Assembly (NCBI RefSeq): GCF_038502225.1
Contig: NC_091374.1
Span: forward strand, 5,789,020 to 5,853,019
Origin: Cherax quadricarinatus
Taxonomy: Eukaryota; Arthropoda; Malacostraca; Decapoda; Parastacidae
Direction of reading: 5' to 3'
DNA length: 64,000 nucleotides
The notes below the pieces were generated by a model. It was not told where the DNA came from, made no database searches, and worked only from the letters and a program-made list of their open reading frames with translations. Below, piece after piece: positions 47,789 through 58,169 of this stretch. The translations under genes and the position numbers were made by a program. Positions within the stretch are counted from its first letter, which is position 1, and the number at the start of each line of letters is the position of its first letter.

Positions 47789-49005
47789 AAGTACTTGCAT
47801 TCTTCATGATTAAACAAAAATAAGCGAGGTACAGCAAGTAATATTATCCCATTGTGTCATGCCCAAAGACTTTTGTCAGAAACAAATATTAGTACAGTAT
47901 ATATTAGTGACTTAAAGATTTCTGAGAAGTGTGAGGGTAACTTTTAATGAAGTAAGAAGTCTTTTTTTTTTTCTTTCTTTGTATGCAAGTTTATTCATAC
48001 AGTTAAAAAAGTCAGAATTGGGAATAGAGGAGTTTGGATTAAGGTACTGATGCAGTAGCATGGAAGAGCCATCAGGAGTAGAATAGTTTTGATTAAGGTG
48101 GTGGTGCAGTAGCATGAAAAACTGTTGGGAATAGAGTAGTTTGGATTAAGGTAGTGATGCAATAGCACCTCCAGTTTTGCTGGTTACATCCTATACTATG
48201 CCATAAATAACTTAATAATTTCCAGTGTTTTGAACTTCATTAGATATGAAGAGGTGGATAAACACACACATTATAATGAAATAATTGTCACATAAAACTT
48301 TATGGTGTACACCCTACTTTTTTAGATGATTTTTTTAAACTTTAAAGTGGACAGATGTCAGTCATGACATCTGTCCACTTTAATTTTTTCTTATACGGTA
48401 CCACTTAGGTTGAGATGTATATTAATTTATATATAATGTATTGTACTTTAAACATTTATCAGGAAATACAATATTTATATTTATTGTATTGTTTGTTGAA
48501 AGAAAAGATTTATAAAATACTGTTGTGTGTAAAAATCGGTAACCTAATGTCCGTCCATTTGTTTGCTTAAAAAAATAGTCATCAAAAATTACAATAAATA
48601 ACTAAACATTACCAAACAAATCAGTTTTTGATGCTACATACGAATATGCACTTAACGAATAAAAGAGACCATTTTAGCATGATACAAGGCTGTTTGTTCT
48701 TCCCTGTCTGACGCGTCTTTTATGGCACATTTGTCTCATGACCTTCCATGAAAGCTGTATTTACTGGATTTTTTCATGTCTGTGGGGAGCAACTGATCCA
48801 ACACACAGTGTCATAATGACCATTTTCCATTTTGAGAGAGAAACTTTTTTCACCCCAAAAAATTCCTGAACTATAGTTCAGTGTTTTTCAGCTGGATTTT
48901 CAAAAGTACTTAAAATCACACTAGGGGTACTATTTTCTATGCTGATTCCAAATATACACTTTAAAATCAGATCGCTCTAGCATCATACGAGGCCCTCCTT
49001 TCTCA
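47789..49005. other. Sequence downstream of 7b, mostly unassigned
   Basis: No ORF of interest. 48000-48150 has a loose repetition of GGAATAGAGTAGTTTGGATTAA-like units (three times, ~60-70 bp apart). A perfect short hairpin lies at 48342-48383. Confidence 0.4.
48342..48383. repeat. Perfect 19-bp inverted repeat with 4-bp loop
   Basis: TTAAAGTGGACAGATGTCA, loop GTCA, then its exact complement TGACATCTGTCCACTTTAA. No U-run that would make it a terminator, and too short for a miRNA precursor. Confidence 0.8.
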
Positions 49006-49007
49006 GT

Positions 49008-49253
49008 AATGCCACACCTCCTCTTTCAGAATGCAGGAGTCAACTTTGGCTTACAAGTTTCTGTGAATCCCTTCATATAATGTATATACATTTTCTTTTA
49101 TTAACACACCAGCCATTTCCTACTGAGGCAGGGCAACCCGAAAAAGAAGAAACACCATCATTCACTCCAACACTGTCTTGTCAGAGGCATGCCTAACTAC
49201 AGTTCAAAAACTGCAACATGTCTCCACCCCTCCTTCAGAGCACAGGCACTGTA
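49008..49253 (-). repeat. RTE-1 3' UTR relics
   Basis: Two pieces in complement: 49008-49080 (CTCCTCTTTCAGAATGCAGG, GTGAATCCCTTCAT) and 49101-49253 (AACACACCAGCCATTTCC, CACTCCAACACTGTCTTG, CACCCCTCCTTCAGAG, CAGGCACTGTACTT). Sites match RTE-1 in order. Confidence 0.6.
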
Positions 49254-49276
49254 CTTGTATATATTTATATCTTTAG

Positions 49277-49392
49277 CCCTTAAACTGTCCAAATGTAGAT
49301 CTACGTTTGCGCGTGTAGCGCTCTGACCTTGATTTTCTCCACAAGAAAGAATGTAAAAAAAAACGTAGATCAATGTTCGGACAGTTTAAGGG
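49277..49392. mobile_element. piggyBac-like MITE (116 bp)
   Basis: TIR CCCTTAAACTGTCCAAATGT and (complement) CCCTTAAACTGTCCGAACAT, flanked by TTAG (49273-49276) and TTAA (49393-49396). GTAGATC(T)ACG lies inside each arm. Confidence 0.7.
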
Positions 49393-49399
49393 TTAAATA

Positions 49400-49553
49400 C
49401 ACGACTTGTCGTAAGAGGCAACTAAAATGCCGGGAGCAAGGGGCTAGTAACCCCTTCTCATGTATATATTACTAAATTTACAAAGAGAAACTTTTGTTTT
49501 TCTTTTTGGACCACCCTGCTTCAGTGGGATACAGCCAGTGCTTTGAAAGAAGA
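49400..49553 (+). repeat. RTE-derived short element, partial
   Basis: GTCGTAAGAGGCAACTAAAATGC, GGGCTAGTAACCCC, TTACTAAATTTACAAAGAG, TTTTTGGACCACCCTGC and GCCAGTGCTTTGAAAGAAGA: the same joined 5'UTR and 3'tail as at 25885-26390, in + orientation and lacking the 5' half. Confidence 0.7.
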
Positions 49554-49655
49554 AATAAGTGACTCTGAACATCGTAGTAGTATGGTGTAGAAATGTGTTA
49601 AAAGTGCTTAATGGCTTTACATGTGGTAATTCACCAAACATTACATAAACTAAAT

Positions 49656-49816
49656 CATTGGTCCTCAACCTTCCTACACAAGTGTGTAATGAGGGCCACA
49701 TGGTTTGGTTGACACTTTCATGTAGGCTCCAGTGAATTCATAATTTCATACGAAGACCACATTCATTTCCTAAAAGGGCCACATGCAGCCCTCGGGCCGC
49801 AGGTTGGGGAACCCTG
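49656..49816. mobile_element. hAT-like MITE (161 bp)
   Basis: Ends CATTGGTCCTCAACCTTCCT and (complement) CAGGGTTCCCCAACCTGCGG. Flanked by 8-bp direct repeats AACTAAAT and TACTAAAT (7 of 8 match), the hAT TSD length. Related in sequence style to hAT elements with TCCCCAACC ends. Confidence 0.75.
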
Positions 49817-49825
49817 TACTAAATT

Positions 49826-50240
49826 CATTTAAAAAGTACTGTTTATAATGACTTTACATGTGTTTCAGAATATGAGATTTCCTGAGATTAGTCATCCATT
49901 TATTCAAGTAGATTAGAAAATTTACTCAAAAACTTGCTTCACACAAGTGGCAATAAGGCACTTAATGAAGCAACGTTTTGATTGGTACAACATTTCACAA
50001 ATCGAGGTTATCAGATAAAAGTTCACTCGTGGGTGAAATGGTGTACCAATAAAAACTTCACTACAATGTCTTTTTTATGAGATTAACAAATTGGTGTAAA
50101 CAGAATAAATATCACTCAAAAGGATTGGAAATTCTATTTGTATAAGTTCAGCCAAATTTTTTTTGACTATTGTAGTATAGAACTGAAATTTCATTGTACT
50201 TGTTAATTATGGCTAATATTTCATCTAAATATATTTCCAG
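49826..50240. other. Sequence before exon 7c, nothing recognised
   Basis: AT-rich intron-like DNA ending in acceptor AAATATATTTCCAG. Confidence 0.4.
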
Positions 50241-50552
50241 GTACAGTACTATTTAAAGACACAGACAGGAACTTTACCTCTACCTAGCGAGCCAGAAATG
50301 AATGCAAGCATCAAAAATGAGTTTGAAGACCATATCACTAAAGGATTACATATTAAGCATTTCCATAAGATGGGTAAATTACAGTGGCAGTACACTGATA
50401 ATTTAGCCAAGGTGGCAGCACTGCCAATTCTTCCCCAAGCAGTAAGAGATCTGTTTGATGCAGTGCATGCAACAAGGATAGCTTCACTCATGACATTCAA
50501 AAGGTCTAGTTACAGAATTACAGGAGAGACTACTTTTGTAAAGGTTAAATAA
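50241..50552 (+). CDS. FMO terminal exon 7c (alternative)
   Basis: Acceptor TATATTTCCAG, 312 nt, phase 0, TAA at 50550-50552: the same length as 7a and no disablement. Encodes VQYYLKTQTGTLPLPSEPEM, then FHKMGKLQWQYTDNLAKVAA, PILPQAVRDLFDAVHATRI and a final YRITGETTFVKVK. About half the residues differ from 7a but every FMO C-terminal hallmark is kept. A polyadenylation signal AATAAA is at 50872-50877. Spliced to exon 6 it gives a second 423-residue isoform. Confidence 0.88.
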   Translation, partial: VQYYLKTQTGTLPLPSEPEMNASIKNEFEDHITKGLHIKHFHKMGKLQWQYTDNLAKVAALPILPQAVRDLFDAVHATRIASLMTFKRSSYRITGETTFVKVK

Positions 50553-50871
50553 TTTATTATGCTCAGTTCATGTACGACCCAGAAAAAATGCTCTTTCTCC
50601 ATGAAAAAGTATAAAGTTAGGCTAAAGCAAACAGGTTCCACATTGTTGTGTTTAAGAAAAGCAGGTTTTGTTGATACTCTGATTCATATTTTGCTCAATT
50701 ACTGATTATTTTATTTCAAGGAACAAGTGCAGGATCTCAGTGTACACTCATGCAGACCATTACTGGCATTCTTGAAGGTGGCTTGGCTATCATACTTCCC
50801 TTTCTCAACTCCATAATATTCATTTTGTCAGCAACCTTAATCTGAAAAAATACAATATTAATGATATTGTA

Positions 50872-50877
50872 AATAAA
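50872..50877 (+). promoter_or_regulatory. Candidate polyadenylation signal for exon 7c
   Basis: AATAAA 320 bp after the 7c stop codon, followed by a T/G-containing stretch. Another AATAAA occurs near 51032. Only position and hexamer support it. Confidence 0.4.
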
Positions 50878-50879
50878 TA

Positions 50880-52258
50880 GGTAAGAGGCTTGGGTGTGTT
50901 ATGAGCATGCAAAGGAGAAGGATTTTCTTTTAAGGATGTCTTTACTTTCAGTGGGAAATTAATAATTAATCTACACATATAATTTGTTTTTTGTTACTCA
51001 AACCAGTTATAAGGTGAATTTGTATATTTTAATAAATGCAGATGAAATATACCTTTCACATTCACACAGTAGCTTTTTTTTTTTTTTTTTTCTTCCTGGC
51101 ATGTGTACATGTACTGTAGACAGGCCTGTGGTATACATGTAATGAATTTCAAGGGCATTTATATAAAACTGAAGACACTAAGACTAGTATTGAACATTTT
51201 ATCTGCTGTGGGGCTTTGTCAGGGTACTTAACTCCACAGTGGGCAAATTATTTTTAAATATAAGGCTTAGTTTCTCTCTGATTCACCATTTGTCGATTTT
51301 TGTTATCTATTGTGTAGCTGTTAACTGCAACATGGTCTGTATAGATACTTCCTTGGTAAGCAATCAGCCAGCTCCACATATTTATCACAATCAGGCTTCT
51401 CCAGAGGAAACATGTCTAGCTCCTCTTAATACTACCTTGTACAGTGTAAATGAGCACTGGAATAGCCAAAATTTAAATTTGATTATCAATAATAAAACTT
51501 AAATTAATATAAAGAGAACAATTATTATAATCAAAAAGAAGCGCTAAGCCACAAGGGCTATACAGCGCTGAGAGAATAATTAAAATTTTAGATTATTGGC
51601 AAATATTTTGTGAAGATCTTGCTAGTATATGGCAAGCATTTATTAGTAGTTGAAACTCTGATTTCAGGTGAAGTTTAGACAATTACATTTATGGTAAATA
51701 ACATAAATTAAAGGTATTGTATATATATACAAAGAAGTGCTCATAATGAACATATTTAAAAAATGGAGCAAAGGCCAATGACAGATATTTAGTTACTTTC
51801 AGTCAGCATGATTTTTTTTTTCCTTGCATGATAAAATGCTAATACAACCTGGTGTTTAACACCTGATCATGCCCCACCTTACTCGTTCTAGGGCAGAATA
51901 TTAGGTGTGGACACTGTGGTTCAGAGTCATTTGAATTGTGTTGTAATGTACTTCTTGCAAAACAGTTATTGAATGAGTGATGGTGACATGTTTCCTTTGT
52001 TAGCTCATGCTTCTATGGTGGAAAATTGCTGCCAGAAAACAAAATAAATGCACTACACTTTATCCTTACTTGAAGGAACCAGAATGACCTGTATAGGTTT
52101 AATATAAAGATTTTAAGGGACAGAATGATAACACAGCTGGTAGTAAAGACTACAACTTATCAGGAATTTACTTACTGTGTGTTGTCAACCAAACACATTG
52201 AAATTTTTGGGGCCAGAAGATCTCTTAAAAATATGTAGTGAAATTTATATTTATTCAG
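50880..52258. other. Sequence between exons 7c and 7d, mostly unassigned
   Basis: Contains a T tract (51070-51092) and a SINE-C end in reverse at 51512-51580 (AATTATTATAATCAAAAAGAAGCGCTAAGCC, CTATACAGCGCTG). No other feature seen. Confidence 0.4.
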
Positions 52259-52889
52259 GTTCAGTACTACATGGCAGTGATGCAAGGGGAGATTACTCTG
52301 CCATCCCATGAGGCAATGGATACCATGTTCTCTGAGCTCCATCGCCGTCGTCGCCTTGGTTACAAAGATGAACACTTCCATAGGTTTGGATTGGGAAGGG
52401 CCTTAAATTATGTCAATGATTTGTCAGCACTGGCTGACATCCCATCTCATAAACCTTTTAAACAAATAATTTTGAGGATTGTATTGATCAGACTTTTGTT
52501 TTCATACCCCTCAAGGAAGGTTCCTTGATGTTGGTGAGGGGCTCTTGATTTAGGGAATTGGATCTGTGCTCCACTTCCCCAAATTAAGCCTGAATGCCTT
52601 CCACATCCCCCCCCCAGGTGCTGTATAATCCTCCGGGTTTAGCGCTTCCCCCTTGATTATAATAATAATAATTTTGTTTTCATATACCGAGTTCAAGAAA
52701 TACCAGTATAGAGTTGGGAGTGATGAGAAGGTAACAGAGATTCTGGATGGGCAGGTGGTGAACACTTGGAGGGACCTAGTGTGGCTGGTATCCAAGCGGA
52801 TGTCTCGTCTCCTCTACCAGGACTTCTTTGGGGTCTTGAATGTCATTGCTGTTATGCTTACCTCAAAGATGAAGAGTTATTTTGTTTAA
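52259..52889 (+). pseudogene. FMO terminal exon 7d, split by a SINE
   Basis: Acceptor TTTATTCAG, phase 0. 52259-52506 encodes VQYYMAVMQGEITLPSHEAM, FHRFGLGRALNYVNDLSALA and IVLIRLLFS, an FMO C-terminal domain. A SINE-C with 13-bp TSD then interrupts it, giving a stop at 52526-52528. If the SINE and one TSD copy are skipped, the frame continues exactly (TEFKKYQYRVGSDEKVTEI, then about 45 more residues including WRDLVWLVSKRMSR) to TAA 52887-52889, for 150 residues. As it stands the exon would yield 89 residues lacking the final strand. The C-terminal extension beyond 7a and 7c is unusual. Confidence 0.8.
52507..52671 (+). mobile_element. SINE-C insertion with 13-bp TSD in FMO exon 7d
   Basis: 165 bp from CCCCTCAAGGAAGGTTCCTTG to an (AAT)n tail. 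The target TTTTGTTTTCATA is at 52494-52506 and 52672-52684. This fixes the ends of SINE-C. No A or B box is evident; the origin of the family is unclear. Confidence 0.95.
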
Positions 52890-54280
52890 TACTATATCAG
52901 TAGAGCAGCTTAAATTTACTGTATACATGGGCAGGAGGAGGATTGTTGGGGGTGTGCACACTTTTAGGGTTACCCAGAAAGGTTTTAATGCAAAACTTGA
53001 ATATATTATTCAGGGAAGAGGGGGATAGGTAATCCATCAATATAGCTGTTCTCAATTAATACTAATGTTACCCAGGGGAAAAAGAAAAAAAATGGCTTTC
53101 TAGAGCTACTGATATGATAGTGTTTAGCAACTTCTCTTACTGAGCAGCAGAATCTTGGTGCTTTTCTACTTGATTGAATCACTGGCATTAACAACTAAAA
53201 ATACTTGCTTGAATAGCATCTTTTCTCTTCCAAATTTGTGAAGTCTTCATTTAGTTCTTGTGTCATGTCAATGTTGGTAACTAATCTTAGTATTTTAACT
53301 TTAGTTCAGCATTTTTTTAATGTTAAGCACAATTAGCGAGGTAACTGAAACGAGACCTTTGAAAGATGGTGATCTTTGGATCAAATGTGATTATCTTCCG
53401 TTTGCTACATGCTGCACTATCATTATAGACATAGCACTTATCCATGTACAAAGCGAATGATAATATTAGTTGTATTGTCCAACTGGTAACAAAATAGTTT
53501 TTCCACCAAATGGATAAATTTATCTAAATAGATTTTATCATTATCAACTACTGATTTTATCTCATGAATACCACAGTATTTTTTAAATCTGTAGATGCAC
53601 CCATGAGTATATTTAAATGTTTGTAAAAGACCATAATGATTCTCCCAGGAATAGAAAGACCTTTTACTGCACCAGCAGTGCAGTGAAGGGGTTTAGACTG
53701 TCTCACTCACAAGAACTTTGCCAAAGCATTATACTATACAAGTTCTACATACCTGTAGTTTATACTTCACTCTCCATTACCTTTACCTTCTCAGTAGTTA
53801 GTGATTTTACTTAGGCTCTAAAGAATTCCCAAGAAAGTTGGGCTTGTTTGTAGCTGGTACTTGTATTGCTGTCATAACTTGTACATGTTTGCGTGTCTTG
53901 TCAAAATCTGAATTGCAGAGGTCGAGTTAATTTCCTGGAAAAAATATATATAATTTAGTCAATATAGAACACAGTATACTTAGCAATGGACCCATGAGAA
54001 GTGATGGACGATCGATCCTCCATCACTTTAGCACAAGACAATAATAATGATAATTACTGTAATAAATAAGATTAACAAAAATAATTCCAACAAGCGAGTA
54101 AAATAACTATAATATTTCTGTTGATGTGGAAATGCCAACTCACAGTTAGTAGACTGAGATATTTTAATCTTGTACAAAATCTAATCTAATCTTGGATTTC
54201 CACATCTACAGTAGCATTGTCAGTGTTTAATCTCTATTCAACCACAATACTCATCTTATTAAAGAATGTAGTTTTTATAA
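52890..54280. other. Downstream of the FMO exon array, unassigned
   Basis: No repeat shared with other parts of the window and no convincing ORF. AT-rich. Confidence 0.4.
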
Positions 54281-54315
54281 CCTTCCCCCCCCCCCTTTTT
54301 TTTTTAATGCTAGCC

Positions 54316-54422
54316 AAGATACTCAAAGAATATTTTTGTAAGTTTCTTTACCTGGAGAGGGTTCTGGGGGTCAGTGCCCACTCCAGGTAAAGAAACTTGA
54401 AAAAATATTCTTTGAGTATCTT
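54316..54422. repeat. Palindrome centred on a CR1-1 3' end
   Basis: Arms 54316-54357 and 54381-54422 are complementary at 40 of 42 positions. The left arm runs from unique-looking sequence into TTTCTTTACCTGGAG (complement of the CR1-1 terminus). The 23-bp loop is the next CR1-1 tail sequence in complement. Confidence 0.8.
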
Positions 54423-54524
54423 AAGATTTTAGAGACAAGGTATTGTTACTCATAGTATCACTATAACTGTTGGAAAAATGGTAAAAAAAAAAGACACCTA
54501 AAGCAAAGAACCTCTTATTTACAC

Positions 54525-54636
54525 ATGTTATCAGGTTTTATATATATTTGAAACTGAAAAATGGCTAAGTTTCACTTTTCGGCAATTTTCAGTAACCTGG
54601 AACTTACCCTGCTGTATAAGTGGGGGCCTGCCTGTA
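54525..54636. repeat. Fragment of the Tigger-like MITE with 41-bp repeats
   Basis: TTCAGTAACCTGGAACTTACC, CTGTATAAGTGGGGGCCTG match one 41-bp unit of 10366-10529. Tigger-2 is inserted at its end, and ACTGCCTGTA after 55490 may be the continuation. Confidence 0.5.
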
Positions 54637-55473
54637 CAGTGGACCCCCGGTATTCGATATTAATCCATTCCTGAGAGCTCATTGAATACCGATAATATCG
54701 AAAATCAAATCAATTTTCCTCGTAAGAAATAATGAAAATCAAATTAATCCGTGCAAGACACCCAAAAGTATGAAAAAAAAATTTTACTACATGAAATACA
54801 CGTATTAAGTTTAATGCAATAAAATAATTGACACACCTTTAATGAAGATCTGGTGATGATTGATGGGAGGGGAGAGGTGTTAGTGTTCAGAAGGGAAATC
54901 CCCTTCCATTAGGACTTGAGGTAGCAAGTCCTTTTCCAGGGTTACTTCTCTTCTTCTTTTAATGCCACTAGGACCAGCTTGAGAGTCACTGGACCTCTGT
55001 CGCACAACAAATCTGTCCATAGAGCTCTGTACCTCCCGTTCCTTTACGATTTGTCTAAAATGGGCCACAACATTGTCATTGTAATAGCTGTGTTAGGGTG
55101 ATTTTCATCCATAAAGGTTTGCACTTCAACCCACTGTGCACACATTTCCTTAATTTTTGAAGTAGGCACAATGTATTCCACAACTGGTATAGGCTTCCCA
55201 GGGTTAGCCCCAAACCCTTCAAAATCTTTCTTAATTTCCATACTAATTCTTACCCTTTTTACCACAGGGTTGGCACTAGAAGCTTTCTTGGGGCCCATGG
55301 TGACTTATTTTGCAGAAACAAGCACCAAACACAGTGATAATATGGAATGTATCCTTAGATGTGCGCACACTGGCACACAAGGGGCAGTTCAGGCCACAGG
55401 TGTCGTACGAATCGTATCGAATACCGAGGAAAATTTTTTGCGATATAATGCATCGAATACCGGGGGTCCACTG
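54637..55473 (-). mobile_element. Tigger-2 deletion derivative (837 bp)
   Basis: TIR CAGTGGACCCCCGGTATTCG and (complement) the same 20 bases, with TA on both sides (54635-54636, 55474-55475). The outermost 13 bp equal those of Tigger-1; the following bases differ (GTATTCGAT versus CATAACGAT). Holds a damaged short transposase ORF. Confidence 0.9.
54880..55298 (-). pseudogene. Shortened Tigger-like transposase, frameshifted
   Basis: ATG at 55298 in complement gives MGPKKASSANPVVKRVRISM, then the same jump to the C-terminal segment as in the ORF at 21420-21860. A ~28-bp deletion at HPNTAI removes the residues corresponding to VASRACDYFN and shifts the frame; the rest (HFRQIVKEREVQSSMDRFVV ... 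KRRREVT) reads in another frame to 54880. Confidence 0.8.
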
Positions 55474-55499
55474 TACTTGGTTTACCTATGGGGACTGCC

Positions 55500-56035
55500 T
55501 GTATTAATCAAGTTCTATTTAATAACATTTTGAGTTTATGACAAAGGTGGTGGTGGTGACGTCTTACCCTATACACTGGCTATGTACAAGTCTTCCTAAT
55601 ATTTAATGTTTTACTGACGATGCATTTTCAGCTGACTATATTTTCTTTTCGATTGTGCTTTATAAATGATATTTTTCATTGTTTTTAGTATTGCTATATT
55701 TACCTGTTACGTATCGAGCTTTTTCAAAATTAAATTATTGTACTATAAATTATGGATTATTAGCTTAATTCACAGCTGCTAAATGACACTTATGGATTAA
55801 GGAATTCCTTGTGAATAATAATTATAATCTTAACAGCCAAATTCAGTTTTTTCCATGTTCACCGTTTTGTTTCATTTTAAAAAATTTATTGTATAAGGTT
55901 TTAACAAGTTTGCTTATCACTTACTTATAAATATTTGTATTACTTTCACTAGTGTGTAATCAGATAATTATGAAAAGTTCTCACCAAATTTGTTATGTCT
56001 TATACAAATATTATATGTTTACTGCCTAGTATTGT
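55500..56035. other. Unassigned AT-rich stretch
   Basis: No repeat or ORF recognised. Confidence 0.4.
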
Positions 56036-56037
56036 AC

Positions 56038-56208
56038 AGTAAATGCTCAGTTTAACAGGACAAAATCCGCTGGGTGAATCTATTGGGAAACAGTGGACAA
56101 AGTCTGCTGGTCACAGAATTATTTATTAACAATCATGGGAAAACAACTTCATCTCTATCCACCCCACCTGTTTCTTTCCCTGTTAGTCCATTAAACTGAG
56201 CATTTACT
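56038..56208. mobile_element. Mariner/Tigger-like MITE (171 bp)
   Basis: Ends AGTAAATGCTCAGTTTAA and its exact complement TTAAACTGAGCATTTACT (18 bp), enclosing AT-rich non-coding DNA with AACAGG...CCTGTTAG further in. A TA-type target is possible but not certain. Confidence 0.65.
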
Positions 56209-57005
56209 AATACTTTGTTCAGTGCAAGAAAGCCTGGCTATTCATACAGTGCTCAAGAATACATGATAATTACTTATGCAACAACTATATAAATGTTTGA
56301 TAGCAACTACCTCCCGAATAGACATCATAGTATTTCTGATTTTATAAAAAAAAATAGTTATATTATTTTTATATATGCTACAGCATTTTCTGTTTGAATT
56401 AATGGTATGCATACAATAAATATGACCTTAATAGACAACTATAATATTTTTGATTTTACAAAATAAAATTAAAATTTGGGAACCACCTTTAATGTAAATA
56501 CACGTGCCAATATTTCAACAATTTGGCGACGGTGACACATACATCATTTAAAATGTCAAGTTTGTAACTGGTTTTTCCCTATTTTGTAAAACATAATAAA
56601 GTTTATCTTTTATTCATAAAGCAATTTTATTCACCTATATAAAATGTTATTAATCATAGACACTTGACACAATCTAAAGTTGTCAGTGTGTTAGCCCAGT
56701 CTGATGTTCTCGTGCTTTTGCAGTAACACTTCGGCATTAAACCTATTATCATCATCCTTCAATTGTGTTAGGTCTACAGAAATATTATCCATACAGTTAA
56801 AGGTCTGGTATGGTTCTGCCTTTCCAAAAACCAGATGTCAGGCTGCAATCCCTCTCCTCACAGACCCATAGCTCTTATTAGTTCCAATTGTAAATTAATG
56901 GTTAATAGGAGACTAGTGGTACTTGGAGAAATAAATATTTATTGTCACATTAGTAGTAGAACTGGTCCTGTACATTGGCAATGCCTTTACTGAAGGTTTA
57001 TTTGT
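56209..57005. other. Unassigned AT-rich stretch
   Basis: No repeat or ORF recognised. Confidence 0.4.
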
Positions 57006-57009
57006 GGTC

Positions 57010-57160
57010 TACCTGCCTGGAGGGTCAACACCTCTGCATCTAATTGGGTAGATCAGGTCCTGATCAACCAGACTTATTGCTATCCACAGCCTGGCTGGTC
57101 AGGTACCAACTTTAGGTATCTGTCCAGTTCCCTCTTGAAGGCAGCCAAAAGATAGCTTAT
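57010..57160 (-). repeat. CR1-1 C-terminal/3' tail fragment, decayed
   Basis: CCTGATCAACCAGACTT, CCTGGCTGGTCAGGTACC, CTTTAGGTATCTGTCCAG and CTTGAAGGCAGCC match the complement of the CR1-1 end in order. Confidence 0.55.
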
Positions 57161-57269
57161 CCCATTTTATGTTGACTCTATCATCATTACTGATTCTATG
57201 TCATCACTGAATGCTCTTAACTCATATAATACTCCAACAACATGCTCACTGGAGAAGCCAGGTATAGAT

Positions 57270-57838
57270 ATTGAAAAATCAGGGACAAAGGAATTAATGC
57301 ACAATTGCTATGAATCCCATCACACATTGGATTACTACTTCATGATAAAGTTGATGTGTTAGTCAAGAAGAGTACCCAGAAGAAGACTGTAGAATATAAC
57401 TTTGGTATATCTGTGTCTAGCATTAGGAATAATATTAGGAGAAAAGTAAATAATGAAAATAATTGTTATAGGAATGCAGTTAGAAGGCTGAATATATCTA
57501 TAACCCACTATGATAACATGAATGTAGATAAGTATGTTTATGGAGCAACTTGTAATGTGAACAGACTGACTGATGTTGTAGTGGGGAGGCTTAGGCTTGG
57601 TTACAAGTACTTCTGGCAGTTTGGGAGACACACAGATGATGATCAAACTATATGTAAATTATGTGATCAGGCATATGGTCACTGTCTTGATCACTATGTG
57701 CTTAATTGTCCACTTATTGAGGAATACAGATATAGACAATATAATAACCTATGTGACATGTCACGATATCTTATTAATGAAAATAAGATACCAGATATAC
57801 TAAGCAAATTTCCTAAATTTGCTTGTAACAGATAATTG
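57270..57838 (+). mobile_element. LINE C-terminal fragment with cysteine-histidine motif
   Basis: ORF 57356-57835 encodes RLRLGYKYFWQFGRHTDDDQ, then a CKLC...H...C motif (C-x2-C-x8-H-x4-C) in CKLCDQAYGHCLDHYVLNC and PDILSKFPKFACNR at the stop. A closing zinc-knuckle of this form is usual at the C-terminus of Jockey/I/R1-group LINE proteins. RT is missing. The family is not seen elsewhere in the window. RTE-1 copy I lies ~20 bp downstream. Confidence 0.65.
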
Positions 57839-57860
57839 AACTGTAGATATAAATCCATGT

Positions 57861-58160
57861 GTTTGATAGGAGTGAATGGAGACAAATGGTTTTTAATACT
57901 TGACGTGCTGTTGGAGTGTGAGCAAAGTAACATTTATGAAGGGATTCAGGGAAACCGGCAGGCCGGACTTGAGTCCTGGAGATGGGAAGTACAGTGCCTG
58001 CACTCTGAAGGAGGGGTGTTAATGTTGCAGTTTAAAAACTGTAGTGTAAAGCACCCTTCTGGCAAGACAGTGATGGAGTGAATGATGGTGAAAGTTTTTC
58101 TTTTTCGGGCCACCCTGCCTTGGTGGGAATCGGCCGGTGTGATAATAAAAAAAAAAATAA
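57861..58160 (+). mobile_element. RTE-1 LINE copy I, only the 3' end
   Basis: Starts at GTTTGATAGGAGTGAATGG (last ~15 codons) and continues through the full 3' UTR to GTGTGATAATAAAAAAAAAAA. Nearly identical to copies A and E, thus young and very strongly 5'-truncated. Confidence 0.9.
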
Positions 58161-58169
58161 AATAATGTA

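Noticed and set aside
57356..57835. A host zinc-finger gene
   Set aside because: The C-x2-C-x8-H-x4-C motif is at the protein end, next to LINE-like sequence, and no introns or start context support a host gene; a LINE C-terminus is simpler.
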